Shown: piece after piece, positions 55,786 through 64,000 of the stretch
How the letters are laid out: the number at the start of each line of letters is the position of its first letter
How positions within the stretch are numbered: position 1 is the stretch's first letter
The notes under the pieces: generated by a model
Told to the model about the DNA's origin: nothing
What the model saw: only the letters and a program-made list of their open reading frames with translations
Database searches by the model: none
From: Omphiscola glabra
Lineage: Eukaryota > Mollusca > Gastropoda > Lymnaeidae
Direction of reading: 5' to 3'
Assembly: GCA_964017045.1 (NCBI GenBank)
Contig: OZ024808.1
Span: 29,730,495 to 29,794,494 of the forward strand
Length of the DNA: 64,000 nt
Program-made: the position numbers and the translations under genes

Positions 55786-56196
55786 TTGTCGTAACCACAT
55801 CCATTGACACCCCCAGCCACCATATCCATAGAAACCCTCCGGCAACCACATCCATATACCCCTTAAACGACAACATCCATTGACATCCGCAGCAACCACA
55901 TCCATATACCCCTCCAGCAGCCAAATTCATAGACCCCTCCAGGAACCATATCCATTGACAACTCCAGCAACCACATCCATAGATCCCTCCAGCAGCCACA
56001 TTCATAGACCCCTCCAGGAACCATATCCATTGACAACCCCAGCAACCACATCCATAGACACCCCCAGCTACCACATCCTTTAACAACCCCAGCAGCCACA
56101 TCCATAGACACCCGCGAGCAAACACATACATTGACACTCCCAGGAACCACTGCCATTGACACCCCAAATAACCACACCGATAGACACCCCCAACAA
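55786..56196. repeat. Minisatellite, about 24-bp unit, about 17 copies, degenerate
   Basis: The core is ccatagacacccccagcaac-caca, with variants (catatacccctcc, cattgacaactcc). Minus-strand frames read as Gly/Cys/Trp-rich repeats (CGCWGCQW) and are incidental. Confidence 0.9.
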
Positions 56197-56802
56197 GAGA
56201 CGTTAGACTTTCATTACCGAATCATTAGATCTTGTCATTATAGCTCATGTTATTTTTTTGTAGATGGTAGGGGGGAAAAATGCTCATTTTCGTCTCATTA
56301 TTTTCATCTTTTCTGTCAAAGATCATCAGCTGCTCTGGATCTGTTGCCGGCCTCTGGAGCCCACACTTCTCATACACTACAAGACCTGTTTGCGGCTATA
56401 GGGCTAATACTTTTAATCAACGAAAATACATGTTTGTGGCCCTGGAGCCAACATTTATCACCCGTTAAAAGACTTGATTGTCACCCTAGAGACAACACGT
56501 GTCATCCACAAAAAAATCAAACAAAACAAACAGACCCATTAACTTTCCTGTCATAACAATTGTCCTTCAAATATCCAAAACATAGAAATAGTTTGACAAA
56601 AACGACAGTTCGAGACGCAATAGACATTTCTTTTGATTCTGTGGACAATTCAATGCAAGACATATTTATTTTGAATCTAACGACTATTCTATGCAATCGA
56701 TATTTCTTTTGATTCTGGAGACAATTTTATGTATCTTGCATATTTCTTATTCGCGGGTTCTGAAGTAGAAGAATCGAGTTGAAATCGATATTGTGTTCTT
56801 TC
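56197..56802. other. Spacer with a twofold 55-bp echo
   Basis: atttcttttgattctgtgga and atttcttttgattctggaga (about 56625 and 56702) are followed by similar sequence, a diverged duplication. A 141-codon frame at 56131-56556 starts inside the preceding array and has no domain. Confidence 0.45.
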
Positions 56803-58390
56803 AGTTCAACTTATTTCCTTTCTGTTAATCTTATTTCCTTACTGTTCATCTTATTTCCTTACTGTTCATCTTATTTCCTTTCAGTTCATCTTATTTCTTT
56901 TCTGTTCATCTTATTTCCTTACTGTTCATCTTATTTCACTTCAGTTCATCTTATTTCCTTTCAGTTCATCTTATATCCTATCAGTCCATCTTATTTCCTT
57001 ACTGTTCATCTCATTTCCTTTCAGTCCATCTTATTTCCTTACTGTTCATCTCATTTCCTTTCAGTCCATCTTATTTCCTTACTGTTCATCTCATTTCCTT
57101 TCAGTCCATCTTATTTCCTTACTGTTCATCTCATTTCCTTTCAGTTCATCTTATTTCCTTACTGTTCATCTCATTTCCTTTCAGTCCATCTTATTTCCTT
57201 ACTGTTCATCTCATTTCCTTTCAGTCCATCTTATTTCCTTACTGTTCATCTCATTTCCTTTCAGTCCATCTTATTTCCTTACTGTTCATCTCATTTCCTT
57301 TCAGTCCATCTTATTTCCTTACTGTTCATCTCATTTCCTTTCAGTCCATCTTATTTCCTTACTGTTCATCTCATTTCCTTTCAGTTCATCTTATTTCCTT
57401 ACTGTTCATCTCATTTCCTTTCAGTCCATCTTATTTCCTTACTGTTCATCTCATTTCCTTTCAGTCCATCTTATTTCCTTACTGTTCATCTCATTTCCTT
57501 TCAGTTCATCTTATTTCCTTACTGTTCATCTCATTTCCTTTCAGTCCATCTTATTTCCTTACTGTTCATCTCATTTCCTTTCAGTTCATCTTATTTCCTT
57601 ACTGTTCATCTCATTTCCTTTCAGTCCATCTTATTTCCTTACTGTTCATCTCATTTCCTTTCAGTCCATCTTATTTCCTTACTGTTCATCTCATTTCCTT
57701 TCAGTCCATCTTATTTCCTTACTGTTCATCTCATTTCCTTTCAGTCCATCTTATTTCCTTACTGTTCATCTCATTTCCTTTCAGTCCATCTTATTTCCTT
57801 ACTGTTCATCTCATTTCCTTTCAGTTCATCTTATTTCCTTACTGTTCATCTCATTTCCTTTCAGTCCATCTTATTTCCTTACTGTTCATCTCATTTCCTT
57901 TCAGTCCATCTTATTTCCTTACTGTTCATCTCATTTCCTTTCAGTTCATCTTATTTCCTTACTGTTCATCTCATTTCCTTTCAGTCCATCTTATTTCCTT
58001 ACTGTTCATCTCATTTCCTTTCAGTCCATCTTATTTCCTTACTGTTCATCTCATTTCCTTTCAGTTCATCTTATTTCCTTACTGTTCATCTCATTTCCTT
58101 TCAGTCCATCTTATTTCCTTACTGTTCATCTCATTTCCTTTCAGTCCATCTTATTTCCTTACTGTTCATCTCATTTCCTTTCAGTCCATCTTATTTCCTT
58201 ACTGTTCATCTCATTTCCTTTCAGTTCATCTTATTTCCTTACTGTTCATCTCATTTCCTTTCAGTCCATCTTATTTCCTTACTGTTCATCTCATTTCCTT
58301 TCAGTCCATCTTATTTCCTTACTGTTCATCTTTTTTCCTTTCAGTTCGTCTTATTTCCTCACTGCTCATTTTATTTCCTCACTGTTTATC
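56803..58390. repeat. Very homogeneous 40-bp (2 x 20) array, about 40 copies
   Basis: The 20-bp unit ttatttccttactgttcatc alternates with tcatttcctttcagtccatc to give a 40-bp dimer. A second-level choice of tcagtcc or tcagttc appears in no simple period. Stops are excluded by composition and the unit lacks taa/tag/tga in one frame, so a 572-codon frame runs through it (ISLLFISFPFSPSYFLTVHL). I regard this as a by-product. Each dimer ends tttcctttcag, a strong 3' splice-site consensus. Confidence 0.97.
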
Positions 58391-59757
58391 TTATTTTGTT
58401 CCAACCCACCCACATCAACCAAAAAAAAAGTCTTTTAAAAAAAAAACTGAAATGTGAATTATTATTTTCAAAAGTTTTTCTTCCAAATAAGCAGTGACCA
58501 CAAAACAAAGCTGAGGCAGTAATCAGTTATTTTACTAACTTCAAAAAAAAGCTTTTGAAGGGTTTGGTGTATTTTTGACGAGCAATAATTAAGAAATAAA
58601 TTAAGATTATGTCAGCATGTTTATCAGGAATAATAGGTTAGAAATATAGAAAACTTGTTTGGGGAATATTCTTGACCAGCGATAAAACTAAAATACAGAA
58701 TGTAGTAAACTGAACAAGGGGCACCACTTAACAAACATACGTCTCGGCGCCCTCATTACTCATCCCTCGTTAATGTACAAATCGATGTTATTTTTCTGCC
58801 GCCACCACCCACCCCCATACTTGTTATTCCTCGCATCGCTTCCCCTTTGAATAACGAGCATAACAGCACTCCTAAATTATTCACTGTTTTTGTTTTCAAT
58901 CTATACACAAACTGTGAAGCACTTCCCTGCTATCTACACAGCGAATCTGCGAATTACACAAATCGAGCCACAAGCAACCCACCTTAAAGCACTTAAGGTT
59001 TTTGCATCTATTTCAACAGTGTTAATTTCTTTTCTCTCAATGCTGTCTTTGTGGTGTGCGCACCATGTTCGCACCATTACAAAGGGAATCCATTTCGCAG
59101 TGCCACGGCGGCGCGTTCACATACAAAAAAAATCTTTCTGGGGCTTCCATTTAAACATGCACAAAACGTATGATCTTCGAAATTATACGTTAATCGTACG
59201 TCTGATATTAAGTTAAAAAGCTCCCAAAAAGTTCACGGCTGGTTGATACCCAATTCAGTTGTCCCCCCCCCCCATTTTTTTTCCAAATAGCAAGCCCCCC
59301 CCCCCCTTTTCAGGTTTGCTGCCGGCCATCCACAGTTGACTGTTGTCTTTTGTTGGCGCTTTACCGTGTGTTAACATGCGTTAAGCGTCCCCTTAAGCAT
59401 TTAATTGTCAAGTCCACTCAGCTGTAAAATAACGGTCGGAAGAACCCAGGTCTCGTTGAAAAATGGATGAAGATGTATTGTGAGACCTCTGGAGGCCAAA
59501 AACTCATTTCAGTGAAGGAAGTCTAAAATAAAATAATAAATTAATCCATCCCACCAAACCCTGTTTTTACTTTATCTTTTTTTTTAATTTTTTTTTTTAG
59601 AACCACTGGCCGTGACTAAGTTTGAGTTGAAGTAGAAAAAGAAAAGACTGATTTAGATTAAGATAACGTAAGTTAAACACATTCTTCGTAGTACTTTTCT
59701 TGTCTTTATATTTCTTTGCAACGGATAGAAAACTCCAATGATGTCATAGATTCAATC
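58391..59757. other. Spacer with poly-C tracts, no gene supported
   Basis: Poly-C runs at about 59263-59273 and 59294-59307, T runs at 59573-59600. The 108-codon frame at 58890-59216 has no domain I recognise. No transposon ends seen. Confidence 0.45.
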
Positions 59758-59762
59758 ATTGG

Positions 59763-59828
59763 GATAATCATAGTGCCAATCATAGTACCAATCATAGTAC
59801 CAATCATAGTACCAATCATAGTACCAAT
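59763..59828. repeat. 12-bp tandem repeat, about 5.5 copies
   Basis: Unit ccaatcatagta, preceded by a tgccaatcat variant. Confidence 0.9.
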
Positions 59829-59875
59829 CAAAGATGTTGGTTTTTGAAGGGATGTATTGTTCTTCTGATAATGGT

Positions 59876-60190
59876 GTCTGCTCAAAAGGTGTGTAATGGT
59901 GTCTGCTGTAAAGGTGTGTAATGACGTCTGTTCTAAAGGTGTGTAATGACGTCTGTTCTGAAGGTGTGTAATGACGTCTGCTCTAAAGATGTGATGACGT
60001 CTGTTCTAAAGGTGTGTAATGACGTCTGCTCTAAAGATGTGATGACGTCTGTTCTAAAGGTGTGTAATGATGTCTGCTCTAAAGATGTGATGACGTCTGC
60101 CCTAAAGGTGTGTAATGTTGTCTGCTCTAAAGATGTGATGACGTCTGCCCTAAAGGTGTGTAATGTTGTCTGATCTGAAGGTGTGTAATC
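59876..60190. repeat. Minisatellite, about 47-bp dimer, about 6-7 copies
   Basis: Two similar halves alternate: ctaaaggtgtgtaatgacgt-ctg and ctaaagatgtgatgacgtct-g. The left copies are of the first type only. Most halves contain tgacgtc, seven of the eight bases of the cAMP-response element palindrome. Confidence 0.93.
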
Positions 60191-60284
60191 GATACACACA
60201 ACGGCAAAGAAATATTTTAGCCCACATCTTCACACATGCGAACCACCGATGCCCCATAATTCTAATCTGCGTGTCAGAATTGGA

Positions 60285-60405
60285 GTTTCAGAGCTGGCTT
60301 GTCGGAGCTGGCGTGTAAGAGCTGGCGTGTCGGAGCTGGCGTGTCGGAGCTGACTTGTCAGAGCTGGCGTGTCGGAGGTGGCGTGTCAGAGCTGGCGTGT
60401 CAGGA
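60285..60405. repeat. 15-bp tandem repeat, about 8 copies
   Basis: Unit gtcggagctggcgt, with gtcaga and gtaaga variants; GC-rich. Confidence 0.9.
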
Positions 60406-60489
60406 TTTTAGAGGTACTTGAAATATATTATTCAAATTCAAAACTGTAAAGTTTAAACATAGTTAAAATATCAAAAGGATTTGTTTTGT

Positions 60490-60900
60490 ATTAAGGCGGC
60501 CAACATCAACATCTCACATTGGGAGGACCTGGCGGAGCATCAATCCACATGGCGGCCAACATCAACATCTCAAATTGGGAGGACCTGGCGGAGGATCGAT
60601 CCACATGGCGGGGCATCGTGAAGGAAGGATCACTACGTGCCGAGGACCTCTACAGAGCGGAAGCAGCTGTAAAGATAGCGCAGAGAAAGGCCAGAAAACA
60701 CTGCTCCACCACATTTGTGTGTGGGACATACAAAAGAGACTGCCACTCGAGGATCGGTCTCACTAGCCACACCAAGACATGCAAAAGAGACTGCCACTCG
60801 AGGATCGGTCTCACTAGCCACACCAAGAGCTGCAATCAGAAAAGATAAATCTATCGTCTCTTGTAGACGGAAAGATGCCATACCATACAATACCATACAC
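60490..60900 (+). mobile_element. Non-LTR retrotransposon 3' end with duplicated terminal zinc finger
   Basis: The frame 60519-60848 carries NISNWEDLAEDRSTWR, AEAAVKIAQRKARK and a short Cys/His motif at the C-terminus, CGTYKRDCHSRIGLTSHTKTC in outline, the kind of zinc finger that ends many invertebrate LINE proteins. The finger is present twice, through a 51-bp tandem duplication (60731-60781 and 60782-60832), which keeps frame. Upstream, the ggcggccaacatcaacatct segment (60497-60595) is also duplicated. The 3' end is a taccatacaataccatacac microsatellite. The reverse transcriptase is missing. Confidence 0.75.
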
Positions 60901-61117
60901 ACATTAAGTTATACACATTAAGCTATACACATTAAATTACACAAATTAAATTTTACACATTAAATTATACACATTGAGTTATACACATTAAGTTTTATAC
61001 ATTAAAATGCACATTAAGTTATACTCATTAGGTTTTGCACATTAAAATACACATTAAGTTATACACATTAAGTTATACACATTAAAATACATATTAAGTT
61101 ATAAACATTAAAATAAC
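60901..61117. repeat. 15-bp repeat array, left part (continues at 63252)
   Basis: Degenerate copies of ttatacacattaag and variants (ttttacacattaaa, aaatacacattaag). It stops where the minus-strand LINE tail begins and resumes on the other side of it, at 63252. Confidence 0.88.
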
Positions 61118-62063
61118 AGAAGATAAGATAAGATTCTTTCATTGATCCAAACAAATGGAAAATTTTTTTAATTGCACTGTACATTTTCAGCACAGAAATA
61201 AAAGAATTTGAACACAAGACATCTACAATAAATTATTTCACTAGTGAACAAAAACAGCCATTCCGTGAACTGCCTTAGCCATATCAGGGAATTATTAAGT
61301 TCTCATTTAGATTTGTGACTCTTGGGGGAGCACGCTGGTAAATTCCTACAGATTGGGGAAAAATAATTTTTATAACTTTTAGTCCTGGTCCTGATGGAAA
61401 GAATTCGTCCCAAACGTACCGATTCTAAGAATCTGTGATGAAGAGGGTGGGGTGTGTCATCCAAAATGTGTTTAGTTTTGCAATAACATCTTTCTTCAAA
61501 TAGTTCTTCGAGTGAAGGACGTTTAGTTTTTGTTATGTTCCTAGCTTTCTTGATTAAACTGTTTATTCGGTGTTTAATGTCAGACGTTGAATTCCCACAC
61601 CAGCAGGTAATACTGAAATTAAGTAGGCTTCCTATTGTTGCACTGTAGAATAAGTTAACGACTTGTTTGTTTAAGCCGAAATTGGTCAGTTTTTTCAAGG
61701 TAGCAAAGTCTTTGGTTGAATTTCTTATACAGCATTTGGCCGTGCTCATGCCATGTCAGCTTATTATTAATGGTGACACCTAAGTACTCATATGTCTCTA
61801 CGTTCTCTACACTTTGATTTTGTATGTTGAGATCTGTAATCTGGTGTTTCCTGCTTCTGAAATCAACAACCATTTTCTTTGTTTTTGAGAAATTCAGCTG
61901 GAGAAAATTTTCATTGCACCAATTGATAAAGCGTGTAACTATGTGCGGTATACGTCCTCTCGCTCAGATGGGGATATCATCAGCAAATTTTATGATTGGG
62001 ACGGTGTCGCTTGGGCTCTCAATATCAGTCCGTGATCCCCTATCAGTTCCCTCAGCTTCTTAG
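61118..62063 (-). mobile_element. LINE (minus), 3' part, interrupted by a second LINE
   Basis: Reading minus from about 62060: DIESPSDTVPIIKFADD with the catalytic FADD box, a TGA three codons after it, then RFINWCNENFLQLNFSKTKK, VETYEYLGVTINNKLTWHEH, LLNFSITCWCGNSTSDIKHR and LDDTPHPLHHRFLE. A frameshift separates the first two C-terminal frames (about 61670). The 3' untranslated region ends with tggatcaatgaaagaatctt and a short (atctt)n tail (about 61122-61140). The 5' part of the same element is at 63076-63250. Inactive. Confidence 0.85.
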
Positions 62064-63075
62064 TATGACACAGAAGACAGTGGAGTCAGTGACTCAGAAG
62101 ACAGTGGATTCAGTTAAGCACTGGATGACCCTAAACAAGCTCAAATTAAAACGATGAAAAGACAGAGCTGATCCCCATTGCTACCACTCAAAAGTTAAAA
62201 TCTATAAATAACACACCATCCCTTACTCTCTCAGGCGTGCAGATTGAGTTTGTTCAAACACTGCGAAACCTGGGTGTCTACTTAGACAGAACACTAACTA
62301 TGGAAAATCACATTAAAGTGATTTGCAAGGTGCTTTTTCTAGAGCTGCGCACAATTAGTCATATCAGACCCAACTTAACGTTGGATGCATCAAAGAGACT
62401 GATGTCTGCATTCGTTCTATCACGCATGGACTACTGCAGTGCTCTCATGGTGGGTCTTCCAGCTACGCTCCTTGATAAAATTCAAAAAGCACAGAATAAT
62501 GCGGCTCGCATTGTTTTGCGCAAACGCAAATTCGACCATGCTAAAACTCTTCTGAGAGAACTGCAATGGCTGCCGGTCCGCGCTCGCATAGAGTACAAAA
62601 TTGCAACTCCGTGCTACCGCTGCTTGCATGACCTGGCGCCGTTCTATCTCAAAGCGTCATGCCGCCTTATGTACCCACTAGATCACTACGTTCATTCGAT
62701 AGTGGCAAACTCTGGATACCGCGAGTCCGCCTTGAGACCTACGGAAGGCGCACTTTCGCGTTTGCTTGCCCAAGAATCTGAAGCGGCCTTCGTGTCACTC
62801 TCAGAAACAGCCAGACACTTTAGTCTTTCAAAACTGAGTTGAAAACCCATCTTTTTCGCACTCACCTGCTGGGGTGATGTAGTCTACCTCCTTTTATCCA
62901 AGGAGCTTCCTCATATTCCTGGATGCATTTTGGCTTGTATTGTCCATTCGCTTGTATGTAGATTTTGTATTGTTGCATTTTGTATTGTTGCATTTTGTAT
63001 TGTTGCTTTTTGTATTTTTATTGCGCTTCGAGCCTTACTTGGGGCTGAAGCTTCTTGAAATGAAGTTTATTATTG
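62064..63075 (+). mobile_element. L2/CR1-like LINE (plus), 5'-truncated, nested in the minus LINE
   Basis: Begins inside the reverse transcriptase C-terminal part (HWMTLNKLKLK, DEKTELIPIATTQ in a shifted frame), then QTLRNLGVYLDRTLTMENHI, FVLSRMDYCSALMVGLP, KIQKAQNNAARIVLRKRK and ELQWLPVRARIEYKIATPCY. A frameshift at about 62690 moves the final segment (WIPRVRLETYGRRTFAFACP) to another frame, which also has two stops. The 3' tail shows repeated attttgtattgttgc, ttgcgcttcgagccttactt and a tttattattg end at about 63065-63075. It separates two halves of one RT motif of the surrounding LINE. Confidence 0.85.
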
Positions 63076-63250
63076 TATACAAAACAGGAGAGAGAACGCA
63101 GTCTTGTGGCGCCCCTTTGCTTATTCCTCTGAGATAATTGGTCATTTACCTTGACATATTGTGGGCGATTTGTTAAAAAGTTTAGTATACAAGCCTGAAT
63201 GTTTAAATTTACGTCTAACGAGGAAAGTGTCTTTATCACCAGGTGTGTTT
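63076..63250 (-). mobile_element. LINE (minus), 5' remnant of the interrupted element
   Basis: On minus the reading is LNIQACILNFLTNRPQYVKV-NDQLS and, after a frame change, KGAPQDCVLSPVLYT, the PQG-x-LSP reverse transcriptase motif that normally lies about 25-30 residues upstream of the FADD box. The FADD box of this element is found at about 62000, on the far side of the plus-strand LINE. The copy is 5'-truncated at about 63250, where the minisatellite resumes. Confidence 0.82.
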
Positions 63251-63251
63251 G

Positions 63252-63815
63252 GATAGTGGTAAATTATACACATTAAGTAGTAAGTTATACACATTAAGTA
63301 GTAAATTATACACATTAAGTAGTACGTTATACACATTAAGTAGTAAATTATACACATTAAGTAGTAAGTTATACACATTAAGTAGTAAATTATACACACT
63401 AAGTAGTAAGTTATACACATTAAGTAGTAAATTATACACATTAAGTAGTAAGTTATACACATTAAGTAGTAAATTATACACACTAAGTAGTAAGTTATAC
63501 ACATTAAGTAGTAAGTTATACACATTAAGTAGTACGTTATACACATTAAGTAGTAAATTATACACATTAAGTAGTAAGTTATACACATTAAGTAGTAAGT
63601 TATACACATTAAGTAGTACGTTATACACATTAAGTAGTAAGTTATACACACTAAGTAGTAAGTTATACACATTAAGTAGTAAGTTATACACATTAAGTAG
63701 TACGTTATACACATTAAATCATACATGTCAAGTTATGCACCTTAAATTGTACGCATTGAGCTATACACATTAAGCTATACACCTTAAGCTATAAACATTA
63801 AGCTATCAACATTAA
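63252..63815. repeat. 21-bp array and flanking 15-bp units, right part
   Basis: Main unit acacattaagtagtaagttat, about 22 copies (63266-63716), with agtaaattat and agtacgttat variants. It is flanked at the right by the simpler ttatacacattaag type also seen at 60901-61117. The longer unit is the shorter one plus agtagt. Frames on both strands (KLYTLSS on plus, YLMCITY on minus) are incidental. Confidence 0.95.
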
Positions 63816-64000
63816 GTTGTAAGTTTGAGTGCCAACGATCTGGTACTATTTGCTCCACATCATTGTCTAACTCTTTTACAGAGAACCGAGAACATCTCAG
63901 GTCAAATAAGAACAACCCGTGTTCCCATTTTGCTCCATTTCTTTTGGCCTCGACCATATTCTGACCTCGCCATCCCCTCGGCTTTGATCTTCGCTTTGCA
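63816..64000. other. Unique sequence to the window edge
   Basis: About 185 bp of balanced composition with no recognisable feature. It could be part of a gene or element continuing beyond the window. Confidence 0.4.

Noticed and set aside
56779..58497. 572-codon open frame as a membrane protein (Phe/Ser/Leu-rich repeats)
   Set aside because: The frame is produced by a 40-bp array lacking stop codons in that register. There is no non-repetitive domain, and the ends run into low-complexity DNA.
1..64000. CRISPR array for any of the 20-45-bp tandem repeats
   Set aside because: Units are contiguous or near-contiguous with no unique spacers between conserved repeats, no cas-like genes are present, and the surrounding sequence is animal nuclear DNA.

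Overview
The window looks like a repeat-dominated stretch of an animal nuclear genome, most likely a gastropod mollusc. The base composition is AT-rich and I see no bacterial operons, no ribosome binding sites and no intact host protein-coding gene. Recognisable coding matter is decayed transposon sequence: RTE-type, CR1/L2-like and other non-LTR retrotransposons, a FLYWCH/MULE-type transposase pseudogene, hAT ends, one near-complete short hAT element with the ends and interior I remember for the SPIN ('space invader') family, piggyBac-like TTAA elements, a solo LTR, a tRNA-derived SINE and small MITEs. The gastropod assignment is an inference from this mixture and from the SPIN-like copy.

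The other main component is tandem repeats. More than thirty separate arrays, with units of 12 to about 52 bp, alternate with short unique spacers and fill roughly a quarter of the window. Most long open frames are by-products of these arrays, including a 572-codon frame at 56.8-58.5 kb and both-strand frames at 25.4-27.3 kb. I treat them as non-coding.

Layout. 0-8 kb: minisatellites, the SPIN-like element (1684-1881), a composite 20/27-bp region and a MITE bounded by 120-bp direct repeats. 8-16 kb: a CR1-like tail, a 3.2-kb RTE element (9898-13073) inserted into an older degenerate repeat, a solo LTR and a second truncated RTE ending in (GAT)n. 16-25 kb: a 45-bp array, then a MULE-type transposase pseudogene (19310-20810, minus) split by a LINE, then 12-, 39- and 13-bp arrays. 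25-29 kb: a 1.86-kb array of 15-bp units and an RTE 3' fragment whose coding sequence has itself become two minisatellites. 29-35.5 kb: five more arrays and a MITE. 36-43 kb: the only long stretch without minisatellites. It holds duplicated TTAA elements, a minus-strand series of duplicated exon-like blocks with good splice sites, and an 800-bp element with long inverted ends. 43.9-46.6 kb: two large back-to-back arrays. 47-59 kb: degenerate repeats, a SINE and eight arrays. 59.7-64 kb: small arrays and a three-level nest in which a plus-strand LINE interrupts a minus-strand LINE that interrupts a minisatellite.

The recurring theme is interplay between transposons and minisatellites: arrays that abut MITE ends, arrays born from RTE coding sequence, and transposons that landed in arrays. 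No gene network can be inferred from this window.
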